Part shown: positions 1 to 14,800 of the stretch, piece after piece | Numbering within the stretch: the stretch's first letter is position 1 | Layout: every line of letters starts with the position of its first letter | From: Pyrocephalus nanus | Lineage: Eukaryota; Chordata; Aves; Passeriformes; Tyrannidae | NCBI GenBank assembly: GCA_038380795.1 | Contig: CM076277.1 | Location: 5,547,501 to 5,611,500 of the forward strand | Reading direction: 5' to 3' | DNA: 64,000 nt | Made by a program: the position numbers and the translations under genes | The notes under the pieces: generated by a model | The model's input: the letters and a program-made list of their open reading frames with translations, nothing else | The model's database searches: none | Told to the model about the DNA's origin: nothing

Positions 1-3000
1 TACTTTCATTCCACTCTTCCAAGGTAAGACATTTGTCAGATGGCTTTATAAGCTATGGTCAATTTGAGTTGTTTTGTGTTTTGTTTTGTTTTTAAATCTG
101 ATCTTCTGTAAGGTTCAGGCAAAACAGGTCTAATGAATCCGTGGCTTCCTTTGGTACTATGGACTCCTGTCAGCACACAACACACAAAAACAGCAAATGT
201 CCTTTATTTACCTAAGAGGTGGCCTCCAGAGGGTAACATCAGCACATGCTGTGCACACACGTAGCCAGATCATGGTGAACCTACGTCTTTGTGGTTATCT
301 TTGTGGAAGCTCACTCCTGGTATCATAAGCCAACACTGCCCCTCTCTAGTAAAAGGTTCCTGTGTCAATACTGATGATTTCAGATTATATCCCACAAAAA
401 CGTTTGGTTTCTGAACAGATGTGGCCTCAAGGTTTACAATTTGACAGCAAAACAATATAAATTTGAAAGGTTTCTCTATTGGTTTTACGTGACTTCACTG
501 CTTTGTTCTATTCTCTTCAGGTTTTCATAATGAGTCATTGACACCAGTATATGAAAATGCAGCCAGATAAACAGCTGGAAGTCAGTATTAGCTGTCATAA
601 ATTAGTAAACAGAAATATTTGTAAACACATGTAAGCAGTCTTGAATAGTCAGCTCAGATCATCTGCATATCTCACATATCAGTCCCTCATGGATAATGAA
701 ATAAACACTTTACAAAAGGTCAGTTAGCCAACCTACCAACAACCTATCAAAAAAATCCCACACAGAGAGGGCAAAAGGCAGCTAAAAGGTTTAATTTGAC
801 AGGAATAGCAATCCATTTAAGTTCTTGCCTTTCCTTGTGGAACCAGTTTTACTTTGTTTCACCTCACTTTGACTTTTTGGGTTCCATCCTCACAATGTTT
901 CCAGACTGTTTGCCTCAAAAATGTTCTATATGTCAAATATATTAAAGTTAAATGGCACTGGGAGCTTTTAGCTTGTTCTGAAGTACTTGCAAATGAGCTT
1001 TTGCTATTGAGTTCCCAAACCCAAGGATAATCCTCTCTGAAATTATCGAATTAATTTATATGTTATTAATTTATAACCTCTGAAGCACCTGTAAGGTGTT
1101 CTGGCTCTGAGCAGGAGCCGCCCTTTGCTGACAGGGTGACTGCACAGAGCATTCCCTGGAGCTCAGCGCTTTCTAAAAGCAAGGCCCACATTAACCAAGC
1201 CATTTCTGATGTCTCTGATTTTTGCCTCTAAAAGTATGGAGAGTAACCTTGAAAACAGGCTAATTCCTGGAGGCCTTGTTTCCTGTGATAACTATGAACG
1301 TGCCACACACTGCAGGTATGGGATTGCTGCCCTCTCTGACTGGAAAAGCGGAGCGTCCCTCAAATCTGGAAGGTCACCCATTGCAGGATGCAGAAATAAA
1401 CCATCAATCCAGTGTAGCTGCCAACTAACGAGTGGCTAAAGCCTGATTCACTGTGCAGTTGGTGCAGATTAACACACACAAACAGAAAACCACAGCCTGA
1501 CTTCCTTGTCAGCTGTAACTGCCTGTATTTTCCCATCTCGCCCGAGCACTTGAGAAAGGTGCGTCAGAACCTTCTGCTCGCTCCTGGCACAGGACAAGAT
1601 GTAATACATCACATCACAAACAGATGCAGTTAGAGGAACCTCTTCTGGATGTTTCTAAGCATTTCAGTGGGTCAAAAGGAGATACCGCATAACCTGACCT
1701 ACTACAGAAAATAAGTTATCGGATTTCTTTGAGTTAATTGAATGTATCTATTTTAGAGAAATATTTCTAGAACTTTGTAAGTGGAAAATCTAATAAAATG
1801 CCTGGTAATTTTCTTCAATGTTATATTTGTTCAATTTCATTGTTATATATGTTTCTTGTTGTTCACTGAATGTCTGACTTCAGACCCCAATATTGATTCA
1901 TATTTACAGTGAGGGGCCCTGAAATCAGATCTGGTCTGGTGTGGAATATGTGAAATAAATACATCACTTTGAACTCCTCCTCTAGGACACTTTGGTCCTT
2001 TTCTTAGCTTGTTCTGAATTCTCAGATTTTTTTGAATCTAGAGCAGGAATAAGAAAGCTGATTTTATAATACAGACATCGTTGGCCTCCAGAAAGAGAAA
2101 TGAGACAAACTGTCTCATTCCTGTAGGCTCCAAATGAGATGTTCAATTAGGATTATAATTTAAGCAATAACTGCCTGTTGGATTAGAACTGATAAGATGC
2201 ATACAAAAGCTGTCCAGTCCATTAACAGGACTACTGAGCCTGTTCTCCAGCAGACATTTTACATTTACTTTGTGAAACTCTTTTCCTTCCTAAAACTCTC
2301 CTTGGAAAATTCTTATTTATGAACAGAAACAACTGAAATTGGAAAAGACAAGATTGCAAGATGACCATAAAACTGTCTTTAATTAAGAAATGGACTGAAC
2401 CAAATCCAGGGCGTCTCTTTGAATCTGAGACAAGCAAGAGAAACAGTTTTAAAGCCACATGCCTCCTATGACAGATAAACATTTCACTAGAAAGAGCAAA
2501 GTGCTTCCTTCCTTTGTTCTAATTTCAAACCAGAGCAGCACTAAAAAAATCCCACTTGATATGTAGCTCCTCCACTGAGGTCATTATGAGAGCCTGTACC
2601 TAGTTTCTGACTTGAAAGGATGTCACACACGTACCCTCTAGTGAGGAGGAAACTGTGTCAGTGCTTCTTGTGGTTTTGAGTCTCAGATCACACTGTGGGC
2701 AAGAGAGCAAAGACATGTTGCCTTTACATTATTTGGGTTTTTTCCAGTCAATGGCCTATTTTCTATAACAGGGCAACTAAACAGCTTTACAGAACTTCTG
2801 CACTGCAGGCAGAGGCACCATTACGACCATAGTTAGTGAAAGCAATGGGGCAGCAGAGGCCTGAAATTCAATACAACTCATCACGTGCACACATGCACCA
2901 AGTTCCCTCTATGCTTAGACAATCTTTTGCAAAGTTTATGCTGCCATTCCATCATTGCTATTGTTTAAAAGTAGCTTACCCAAGCCCCTACATGTCACAC

Positions 3001-6000
3001 TCGTGCCTCTGAGTTAGTGTAGACATACCCTCAGGGTTGTTTGAATTAGGATCTCAGCCATGATTATGCTGAGTAAAGTCCAAGCACCTCACACAGACGT
3101 GACCCAAAATCGTGCTGTGCTGGCCCACATTGCTGCAGTTATCCTGACACAACTCCACCTGCTTGTAAAACCTGCAGCCAGTGGCAGAGCAAACTGGACT
3201 GAGGGACTACTGAAGACAGTTGCACTGTGGCCTGAGCAGAGACTAAGGCTAAGCCAGCTAAATATGAGTGGTTACAGTGGGAGTTTATTTTGAATAACAA
3301 CCAGTGTCCCCGGGCTCACAAACTGGGTGTTTTTGCTGGAAAAAGCTGCAAGCAATATATTGGGCAAGGATTGCTACTCTGCATTTTCTCATTTTCATAC
3401 TAAAATTTCAGAAGTACATGCCCATCTCATCCTTCCTTCTTTGCTGGTAATTCAATGAAAGAACATTTACTAGTCCTGCCACGTAAAGCTCATTAACTTT
3501 GTCATTTACGATGCTGTCACGAGCACCTCTGCTAAGATGGAGTTCAGCTTTTCCCCCTGCCATAAGTTTCATTTCACCACATATTGCTGCAGTTGTCTTC
3601 TGAATTCTGGGCTTTCCACACCTGAGTCACACTTGCGAGCTGAACCCACCTCCAGTATTCCAGTCCTCCCAGTCCTGGTCCCACCGTTGCACACTTAGGA
3701 CAGTGACTCTGTATCTCCTCAGTGGGATACTCTGAATATCCCTTCACAGTTCTATTATCAAATGACACTCCCTTCCTCATTATACCAGTTTATGTACCAC
3801 TGTCCCCCTGAAATAATCAGGGATTGAATCTCTACAGAACTTGGGTACTAATAGCTCAGATAAAGGTACCCCAGATAGAGCTACAGTGGTTTTGTCCCTC
3901 TTGGTTATTTTTGGTATCTCTATGTCAGGATAAACCAGAATCTACAGTAAAGGCATAGATTCATCATTTCAATAAAAATATAAGCTGATCTCAGACACGA
4001 GTCTTCAGTGGAACCTCACACCTGTTTACATTTTAGCCATAACTTCATTCACTCTGCAGTGCTGAGCACAGTAAATGTGAAGCTGCACCCTGTGCACAAA
4101 CAGCCCTTGGCCACTCATTCTCCCCCACGCCACGTCTGGGAATGCAAGTCCATCCTTTTGATGGTGCAGTGAACAGGAGTCACCAACAGATCCAGCTGCA
4201 AAAAGGGAGGTTTGTGGTATTTTATTTCAGCTGGATCACTTTCTCTGATCTGAATGAAAAACCGTCATTGTGCGCATGTGTGATGGTACGAGTGATGAAG
4301 TGACTACACAGTGCAGGGACACTGGCACTGACAAACACCCAAAACTGGTACCAAAGGCTCTGCCTCATGAAACCACATCCTCACCGTGTTCAGGGTCAGA
4401 AAATATCGGGTACATCCATGTTCTGTGCCAACTGCCCCAGCTCAGCCTGTGGTTAGACCTCTGGCAGTAACACTCCTTCAGAATTCTCCACCCAGTGCCA
4501 GCTGCTCATTTCTGTCTCTGTGCTCCCCTCTCCCCTGCTGGCACAACTGCCAGGCTCGGAATAGCGAGAAAGCAGAGGTAAAATGAAGCATAATCCAGCT
4601 TCCTGGAAAGAAACACTGATTAATATACAATCCTTATACAAAGATCTCCTGCTACTCTGAGTTACGTCCAGAACTGTTCTGGATTCCGAGTTCCAGGGAT
4701 TGGAAGGGAGGTTAATTCTCCCCCACCTGCCAATTGCAAACTCAGCACAACTGAGGCTATGACCCCCTGACCCCTCTCTGATGTAGTCCCAGAACAAGGC
4801 CATTGCCAGCAATGACCCTGAGCTATGGATTCAGAAGAAAAGCTGGAGCATTCTGTAGAACATTCCTATGAATCACATAACCCAAAAAGTATGTGGTTTT
4901 ACAATCTTTTTTACCAGTGGGGGAAGAATTCACTGGCATTAAAACTTGAACCCAGATGTTTTCATCAGGCACGATTTTGTTTTTCCTTGCATTCAATCAT
5001 GACACTGAGTACTGCCTACAGTTGCATTAAATTAATGCACTTACAAACAGGCAACATTCCTCACACTTTTCATTTACTTTGCAATATGCATTTACTTAGT
5101 TCCAGCAACACAATTCGCTCTGGCACCAGTTCAGCTTAACAGTTCAAAAGGACTCAAATTTAGCTAATGGTAGATTTACAGCACAGTAATTTCTCCTGCA
5201 TTTTCCCTTTATGTAAGCCCCTCTGGTGACCACATACAGAGGCACATAGATGTGCCTACACATTCAAAGGTTTCTAAACTGATTAGGTATTTGAAACTCA
5301 ATAAAAATGAATTCTTGTTCCAAAATCCATCAGCTGGACAGAGTTAAGTAGATCTGATACACCATAAAAAGAGGCAGTCAGTGGGATTACCCGTACAAAG
5401 TTAAACACAAACTCTCTCAGTCCCGAGAGAATAAACTTCAAATTCAATTTCCAAATGCACCCAGACTAATAATAAACTTCCATAGAAAGTCTTCTCAAGA
5501 ATCTTCATTAAATAAGCATAAACCAACCAGCTGAAAGACATTTAATGACCAAACCAAGTAAATTCAGAAGTGCTGGGAAAAATATATGCAAATATTTCAT
5601 AGTTTTGGTTCAGCTAATAAAAAATCACGAAAAACTTGTTGATATCTAAACTTCTTTTTTAAACTAGTTTTTCCTCACAAAACAGCAGAAATTTGTGTAG
5701 AATCTAATGTGCATTTAAGAAGCATAAACTCAGGGAAGAAAACCAACTTCAGGAAGCTGCTGAACCTCCTGGAGAAAGCAAAGTTTACCCTCTCAAAGCT
5801 CTATCGTAAGCACAAGGTCACAGTGTATGTTGGCACTGCAGTAGGATCTTATGTTGCAGTTTTCCTGCGCTGTGTGAAACATTAGACAGGCCCTCAGAGA
5901 GAGATCAACTGAAAAATGAGTTTTTATTGAAGAGCATGAAGATTAATGGGAGTTAGAGATACCATTCACGTCTGGTGAGTCCTGTGGTGTAACAGAACCC

Positions 6001-8628
6001 TGTCAGTGAGTGCGATCATTTACCAGAAACGGCTGGTATGGAGAACTCTGGAGTAGCAGCAAGACAACAGCTGGAAGATAAACACCAAACTGGAACAGAT
6101 GGTACTGTGAGCCAATAGAGTGATGAGATAGAAAATAAAGCAATCTTCATTTTCGAAAGGTGGCCACTTGTCCATCTTTAGTTTGAATTATCCAGCTGGA
6201 CTTTGCACATGTATGGCCTGAATTTTAGATAAATTCTGAAGAAGGCAGTTATGGAGCAGGTGACCATTGCACCAGTATCTCATGGCATTCTGTGGAAGAT
6301 GTAACAGGTCTAAATGCAGCAGAGTTTGTGCAGTGATGTCAACCCACCTCCTTCTCTCAAAGATCCTGAGAATGTATAAATTGTTCTGATGGCTTCCTCA
6401 AGCTAGTTGCAACTAGCGTTTCATGAGAGAAAAACAGGCCTTAATAAATCTAGTGTTTATGCACAAAATAACTTCCCTGTTATTCAAGTTGTACCCTGGC
6501 TGATTCCAGAACTGGTCTGTGCTTGTGTTAAATGCACTGAGAGCTAATAAAAACCGCCTTGGATTAGAAATAGGACTCTTTATTCAGCATTCCAAATGGA
6601 AACACTGAGATGACTGAACAGTTCATTTAGCATTTTGATTTCATTCAGAAACATTGTTTCCATTGCATACATTTATGAACTGGCAGAAACCTCTATCCCA
6701 GGATTGTACAACAGCATTTTCTTTGCTGTTTCGTCCATGCCAGCCAAAATGATCTCATAAATGCAAATATCCACAGCACAGAGTGGAAGTGGAAGCTTCA
6801 TCATTTGGGGTGTGCTCAGTTGCCTCATGACCTGCTCCTTACCATGCTGGGATGCCTGATGTATTCCATGCAGTTGGTAGAGAGCTAAGGTAATTTTCTA
6901 GAATTTAATCTAGAACTGCGATTTAATTTTGCATAAATGCAGCTTTCTAGCGCTATTTTTTCATCTTTTTTATTTTTCTTGTAGCATTACTTCTGCTTGC
7001 AGCCACTGAACACCGCTGCACTGAAAGCCTTTGCCATGTTTTTGAAAATCACCCCATACTCGGGGCTCAGTTAAATCTTCCCAACACAGCACTTTGCTCA
7101 TTATCATCCTACTTCTTAAACATTCCCTCCCTCCCTCCCTCCCAGCCCCCGCCCTTTGTTATCTTCCCACATGGAACACACCTGTAGGACTCCTAAGATA
7201 GAAAAGCAAAGTAAACAACCTCAGTGCTCCGTGACTGCTCTCCCAGGGTACAGCATGTGCAGCACTCCCAGAGCTGACAGTTGACAGCACTTATTTTGGG
7301 CACTTTTGCTGATAAGGATGACTGAGTTTGGGCATTTCCTCAAAAACTCCACGTCCCATTAATAAGCACCTGAGAGGAATGACTAGTCTGGCAATAACTC
7401 TGACACCCCACTCCTCAGCTTCTTGAAGTACATATTGCAGAGAAGCGTGTAGTTATCCCATCAGGAGCACAGGAATGCTCTGCTTGGATACCTCTCTGGC
7501 TTAACACAGAGTGAAGCTTTTCATCTTGAAGCAGCACCTGCCATCAGAAGGTGTTGGAGGTTGCATCACATTTCAGGCATGTGGTTTAATCTATAAGGGT
7601 CTCATGTATATATAAAATTAGTTCACGTTTTTAACCACTTCAGGGGCAAACATTTTGTGTTTCCATGACATAATTGCTATTAAAAGGTAGGAGGTGGAAT
7701 GGCAATCCCTTCTTTTATGTCCTCTGTATCTCCTTAGGCCTTCACATGAAAGGAACTTTGAGCCCAGAGTGATCAGAAAATTCCAAAAGCAAGATGTAAG
7801 CAGAGCTTGCAAATGGCATTCAGCAACACCAGTATGAAAAACCTACATGGAAAAAAAACTTTTTCCATTACAATTCCTGTCTGTGGACGTATTACTACAC
7901 TTATGTGAAATTTGTATCACTAGAGACAAGTAGCACCAAAAAAATAAAATAAAATAATGGAACAACTCCTAAGAAACAGAGAAGGCAGTGGGTAACGATG
8001 AAGCATCTCATTGGGTGGCAAAGACATGAGGTCCACAAAATTTTTCTCTTTGATCTTCCTGTGTATCCAATCCAGACTCTAAGATATAAGGAACATAAAT
8101 GGTGAAAGGATATGCCAAAGACTGTTAGGAGAAACATAAGGCAGAAATAGTTTATCCAGATCACTCATGAACTCAGTGGTAGTCAGGAATAACCTGGACA
8201 TTTTTCACATCACAAGTTGGTGACACAAATACAACAAGCACTGAAGATAAAGTTCTAAATATTAACCTAAATTCTGAAATTCTGGTCTTTGAAGATTTTT
8301 AAATTCGTGATGATATTGTTATTATTGGAACCCTTCTGTGTATAATCGCTATGGAATTAGAAGTATCTGGTAATATAAACCTCAGCTTTGATCAAAGGGC
8401 CAGATTACCATGTAAATTTGTGTGTCCCATTTACATCCTCTGTTATTCAAAGCACGGTACTGAGATGGGAGGGACCTGCTGTACTAAGATAAAGACGCTG
8501 AGAATTTAGAGGCCTAGGAGTTGGTACGGTTCCATTTCCAGCACCTTTTCCATTAACTCTGATGGGTCGAAATCTGTTGCATTTTTACAATGGATTTTTA
8601 TACAAATAAGGATTCCATGACTGACCAA
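1..8628. other. Intergenic DNA, no gene recognised
   Basis: AT-rich, non-coding-looking DNA upstream of PTPN1. All open frames here are short (at most about 120 codons), overlap on both strands, lack splice-consistent neighbours and match no protein family I recognise. The only clear structure is simple sequence: a GTTTT-rich stretch near 70-100, a CTCC tract at 7125-7143 and an A-rich AAAAT tract near 7939-7957. Regulatory elements may be present but cannot be shown from one sequence. Confidence 0.7.
7125..7143. repeat. (CTCC)n simple repeat
   Basis: Short tetranucleotide tract of about five CTCC units, followed by a C-rich run. A polypyrimidine/polypurine tract of this kind is usually polymorphic. 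No gene is adjacent. Confidence 0.85.
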
Positions 8629-8822
8629 GGGTGAGGGTGCTCTGGCATGGGAGCAGCTTGCCCTGGGAGGTGCCTGTGGGGTCTCCAGCCGTAGAAACAG
8701 TCAACTGGACACAATCCTGAGCAAACTGCTCTACCTTGGTCCTGCTCTGAGCTGGGGAGTTGGACTAGATGACATCCAAATGTCCCTTCCAGCCACAAAT
8801 ACTCTGTGATTCTGTGATTCTT
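8629..8822 (+). mobile_element. CR1 LINE, truncated 3' end
   Basis: About 190 bp resembling the 3' terminal part of avian CR1 non-LTR retrotransposons. It contains the characteristic run CAACTGGACACAATCCTGAG, the string TTGGACTAGATGACATCC, then TCCCTTCCAGCC, and ends in tandem TGTGATTC-type octamers at about 8801-8822. The orientation is forward. It is 5'-truncated, as most CR1 copies are, with no reverse transcriptase left. The A-run that follows is not part of the CR1 tail, because CR1 ends in octamer repeats rather than poly(A). Confidence 0.85.
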
Positions 8823-11800
8823 TCATTAAAAAAAAAAAAATCCTGAACTCCTAACCAAGCCACTTCTGCTGATTTTACAGCAATTAAGTAATAAGAAGAT
8901 TGGGAAACCACAAACACTAAGCAAATACATAGGTTTTTTCACTACAAGTAGACTCATGATGTCATGAAAATAAGAGATTTCTGTTGGTGTAGATTGTAGG
9001 GTTTCGGGTTCCTATCCCTTCAACCAAACCTGGCTTTTTCAGATTTCAGGTACTTATCCCTCAACCCAACCTGGCTCTTCCAAACACGTTTTTCTTTGAA
9101 CACATTTTTGTGATAAGGTCACTTTTTGTCATTGTCCTTGTCCATCCTCAGTGTCCCCTCAAATGGGCTCTGTCTTTACCCAAGAGGGACGTTTTCCCAA
9201 TTTAATTTTGTAAACCAATACATGTTTTGTTACATCCCAAAAGTTACAAACACACACCTGCTCACAGCACAAAGTTTGTAGGGGCTCACCTCTTAACTGA
9301 GTTGACTTCCTTGACATTCCTTATACTTAATCTATGCACACAGGGCTGCAAAGTCAGCAGACTGGGGTTTTTTTCCCCTTCTTAATTAAAATAATCAGTG
9401 CAGTCCTTGACAAAACAAATTCATCTAATAAACAAAGCATTTCTTTTTTCAGTGTTCAGTTTTCTAAGGACAAACCTCACTATGCAGAGTTTACCTTTGA
9501 CTTCTGAAGCAGCAGGAGGAGTTAAAATACATACAGGCTCAAAGAGAGGAATTGTTCCATATCTCATTTATCATCTCATTATCAATGACATTTACATTTT
9601 TCAGTAGAGGCTGTTAAAGCAGGACACAGACAATTAGGTGCTTTGGCTGTTTGTAGGACCTGCCCAGTTAATTTTTGTACAGTTTGTTTGAACACATAAG
9701 TATGTGAGGCTCATGTGGGGATAAGAAATGAATGTTCCACTGAATGCTCAAGGAAGGAAAGAATTCTGGTTTGGGCGAGAGAAGGTGAAACCAGGACACA
9801 GTGACAGAATCCAGGGTGGAGAAACTAAATTGCTTCTGATGTGTCTGCTTGGGCTCTACCTGGGTCCTCGCAGGACAGGGGGACACTGACCCAGCTCACT
9901 TGACTGTACTGCTGTAGAATTCCAGGGAGACTGGATGAAACGATGGTTAATCCTGACTAAAGGTGGCTAAAGATAAGTTTCTGACAAAAGGCACACATAG
10001 AATGGATATTTTATCAATCAGAACAAATCCAAAGCTCTGTCTCGTTACACTGAGGTCCCCTTTCATCATTTCATTTCTGTAGAAGCCTCCCTTGCAGTAT
10101 AAATTTATTGCTCCTCTTTTCACTGTGGTGATACATGAAAGGGAATCTTCCTGGATGATGTAGGTAATTCAGCACTCCTGGAAATGAGTGCTAACTGAAG
10201 TTTTACATCACTCCCTCCAGGAGTTTTCTCTAGTGCTGGTTAGCTTACCTGTTCCTCTACTTAAGAGTCAACTGTGACACCACAGAGCACTCACCAGGCA
10301 GCCATCGATGAGCCTGACATAAGACACAATCTTTTGAACATGCCAGCCTTAACTTCCATGGGGACTTTGCAAATTTTATAGGACATGCATTGGAAAAACA
10401 GAAACAATGGTCCTTACTCACACTTGTAAAGACTTTGTCAAACTGAGAGTGAGCAGCAAAACAATAAGTAATGCCATGATTATCTTTTATGAACATAAAT
10501 GATGAGACAATGTAGAGTTAATGAAATCTCAATCAGCTATCTCTCTGGAAACATGTTGCAAACACTTGTATTTCTTCTTTTCCCAGCTCTGCATTCTCTG
10601 AAGGACATTATAATTTATTGTCTCAAGCCATATTTGGTATTTAGTGCCTGAAGAAGCTTGTGAAAAAAATCTGTTTGTTACATGAAAAAGAAAACATGTT
10701 GTGGTTTCACCTCAATTTCTTTCCTTCTCCCCCCACTTCTAAAGAGAAGAGATAATTTTAAGAAGCAGGAAAAGTAAACAAATAAGATAGAAAAAATATA
10801 CAAACACAAATACAAACAAAAGCAACTCATAAGTTAGGAAAAAAATGGAACTTGTGCCTGGGGTAAAACATGTAAAAAGTGGTGATTTATTCAAGGGTAG
10901 AATTTTGGCATTTTTCTTTAGCTTCAAGTAAATAAATAAGACAAAGAAAAGTCTTTTCATTTGATTGTTGTGCAGTGCCCGGGGCTATATACAGTGGACA
11001 CTGTTTGCAACTGTTTTCGTTTAGGGATGAGTGAAGTGGTTCAATTAAAACATGAGCAGTTCTGAACCTTTGCTGAGAATAAAGCAGAGTATTTCTGGGA
11101 AGGTTCAAGGAAGACCAGTTAATTGTCATTATTCACCTCTTTGTACTCATGTGCTGTCACACTGTCTGGATTCAGAAGTGCCACCATATAAGCCAGTCCT
11201 ATTATATTGTGTTTAACTCTGCTGATCAAACCAGTCTGAATTGGTTGGGCTAGCAGCACGGAAATTTGGGGGAACTAACCCAAATAAAACACGAAATTTT
11301 GAGGTCCACCCATTACAAAATTCTCACACCCACTGCTGCGACCTTTACTTCTGTGGGAAAAATAGGAGCTGTTGCAACTTCTAAGGAGAGGACCCTGGAG
11401 CACTAAAGCCTTAGGCTGGGTCTGCACCAGGGCCCCTGTGGGGGTGAGAGGCGTGAAGGGGTGCATGAGAAGTGCTTGGAGAAACCCATAAGGTAGGAAC
11501 AAAGCAGTAAAACAGCACTTGGCTGGTGAGAGCTGTTTTTCTCTGGAAGGACAGTTGTATTATACTCCCTTTCACTGCACTGCTGCAGCACGAGGTCCCG
11601 CTGCTGGCACACTCTCAAATGCTTTGGCTCCGTGGCTGAGCAGGATTTCTTTCCCAGGAAAGGCCTCATAATGGAGGCATAAGCAAGAGCCACCTCACTG
11701 CTCTGAAGCCAAGTATTTCTGTGAGCTACAGTCAGTGGGACGCTCTCCCCTGCTCCGGGCCCAGCTCTGACAGCTGTTTCCCAAACATGTTCATCGCATC

Positions 11801-14800
11801 CCTGTCCACTCACACTCAGCTGAAAAAAAACCCTCAAAGCTACAGTGTCAAAACTTCAAAAATTATAGCCCTGCTAACAGACAGAAGTGACTGCAAGCCC
11901 TCCTGTGGATCCCAACCTCCCCAGACCAACAAGTTCTTCTGGTTCCACTCAACGTGACCCGAGAGATTGGCTGCTCACCGGCTGACACCCCGAGTGCTGT
12001 TATGGGTGTGAGACATCCCACCCACATCTGTCACAGATCATACAACCTGGCATGTTTTCACTGCCAGTGTCCTCTGAGAGGATCAACTGAACCATTTTGC
12101 TTTGTTTGCTGCTGGTTTCTTCAGAAAAGGGTGGAAGCCGCTGCTGCTGCTCCCGTTATACCTATTTCACACAGGAAGCATGCATTGGCCTGGGCTGTTT
12201 GCTCCTCCAGTCTTTGCTCTCAATCTAATTCTCCACTAAACTTTGCTTATTTGAAAGGTCAAGAGACTACTTCCCTTCCAACTGTATTGAAGAGAATTGT
12301 CTCAGCCTGTATCATGTGCATATGAGGAGATCACCTCTGAAAGAGCTCTTGTCCTCAGCTGTTTGTGGTGCACCACTCAGAGGACACACAGTTACATCCA
12401 CAAGAGCTGGAGGTGAACTGTGATGGCAAAGGGATATGTAAGACACATCTGATAATCATGCTGGGGCAAGAAAGTAAAAACATTCATGGCAGTCCCACTT
12501 AATAATTCCCAAAATAAAATGCAGAAGGAAATGGAATCACCACCTCCTTGAGGGACTGTCATTCTTGTTATCTTCATTATTACATTTTTATCACCCAAAT
12601 TAGAAAAAAAAGATGACAACATATCTTCTTCCTCCATAAGATGTCCAAACACGACTAAGAAGATGGATGCTGAAGAGCACAGCCATGATTTTTAGAGGCT
12701 TGTATTTAAACTCAGACCTTTTCAGCTCACGGCTGCAAAAGCTTGTGTATGTCCTTAACTCTAATAGGAATAATCCCCCTGATTCCAAAAGCATGGCCCG
12801 AGTAAGAGGCGAGATGTACATAAATATGAATTGGGCCTTAATTAGTGATTTTAGCCACTTATGCAGAACAATGATTTTTGTGTATCTTTGGATTTATCTG
12901 GCATGGAAAACGTATTTGTCACTTTACACAATACTCAGGAAGTCACGCTTTTACTAAGATGCATTAATCCTTTGAAAGAGAACGTAAACACTCCAAGAAT
13001 CCAGGTATCTTTCTACAGCAGGCTATTGTACATCTTCTGGATGCCAAAATAGTTGTAGCTGTTGTAATCACTTCCTACAAGGGGAAGATTTAAAAGTGTG
13101 CCTTTATATTCATGCAAGAGCAGCAGCAATTAGCAAAATTCATTTAGAAGTGGATTTTAATCTGGATTCCAGTAAAATTTAACTATGAAACAGTAAAACA
13201 TTTAAAACATCTGAGTGCACAGATTTGTAAGCTTTGTACTGTTCTTCTCTGTATCTTACAAAAGAACCCTGAGCAGTACTAGAAGCCCTTAATTCAACAG
13301 TTCCTGGTTTTACACATCAGAAGGGCCCAGCTGGGATGTTATGTCACATCATTCATCCGTGTATCTTCCATATGTGGGTTCCCTCATTCCTTATAAATTC
13401 AAGAGCAAACTCTGTTCCCCTGCCAAACCTATGCAGTAGCTGACTTCAGTGGGTACTCTAAATCCCATTTACTCTTTCTGTGGGAGAACTCTGGGTAATG
13501 GAACTGAAGGTAAAAGCAGGTAAAGCATCGTCATAGAAAAGTTATTCCTTCCATGTAAAGCTTGGCACTAGAGAGGACATGGAAACTGACTGCAATAACT
13601 AAAACTTTGTACAATAGATGTTGGTGAACTCAGACTTGAATTCTAATTTTGATCCCTCAGTTTTGCAAATGTACGGATAACAGAAGTGGATTGTCATCCA
13701 TAGTAAAGGATATTATTTTTAAAAGAAATGCATACTGCAGGAGCTCATGGGAATATTTATAATTTGGAATTTGTGGTCTGTTTCAGTTCCTGAACACTAG
13801 ATAATAATTGTTCCAGGCCCAGGGTTCTTCCACTTACTATATTTACAATTTAGCAGCCACTCTGCATTGAATCACATCTTTCTTCCTTCATGGTTCTCCT
13901 CATTATAACCAGTTCTGAATTTGAAGTTTATCACAACATTTTTCCCGAGTTGTTCTACATATTGTGAATCCTCTCTGAAGCTCCTTGTAGTTCCATTAAG
14001 AAACTGATAATGTACCTTAGCCAGCTGACTGAACATTACATGCAGATTCCTGGCTCTGAAAGAGGCAACTACAATGTGAATTGAAAAATCCATTCATTCA
14101 TTCAGTCCTTCCCAGCAGCATTCCTTGGCCTGAAGCCAGATACCATTTGACGTCACGGCTCTAACCAGGAACATAATGTGCTGGCACTGGGACAGAAGTT
14201 TTACTATGGAAAAAACCAGCAACAAGTAGAAACTTATCACAGGAGCTGGGAAGAGTTAAGAGAAAAGGGGCTGAGGGCAAATCAGCAGAAAATTAAATGG
14301 CCTACGTCAGGCCTAATATTTTGGTTTTGCTTTTCTGCACAGCACCTTCTTGAGTTGCTACTCCAGAGTACCAATCTTACTAACACTAACAGCACACAGC
14401 CAAAAGATGTCCTTAAATACTTAGCACCTCCCATTCTGGTCTTTGCAGCACTTGCTGAAATATTACAAAAGATCCATTCTTTCTTGCTTTTTTCTTTAAA
14501 TTATTTGAAGCAAGATAATCCAAGGATATGTTTGTCTGCAATAGATAGTTTTGTATGAAAAAAGCCCCATTCTGTTTATTTGAGTTAAATATTAAACAGG
14601 TCTTTAAGTAGAGATTGAAAAACTATCCTGCAAGTCTCTTTGTGAACCACAGTTAAGGTGCTGGGTGTAAAACAAAGACCAGCAAGTTTCCAAAATACTA
14701 CTAAGCACAGAAATAAGATAATAATAAACAAATATAGAAAAGACTAGGAAATATTTGAATAGCAACAACTGAAATGGGTGTTGCTGATACGATTTTAGAA

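Noticed and set aside
8992..9360. Possible solo LTR (starts with TG, contains short duplications)
   Set aside because: I could not find a matching CA end with a target duplication, a TATA box and a poly(A) signal in the right order.
11403..12325. Adjacent frames of 123-144 codons on opposite strands
   Set aside because: No domain, signal peptide or splice pattern; overlapping frames in conflicting directions suggest chance.
14178..14558. 126-codon plus-strand frame with an AT-rich hydrophobic end
   Set aside because: Composition follows the local DNA, there is no recognisable family, and no promoter or splice evidence supports it.
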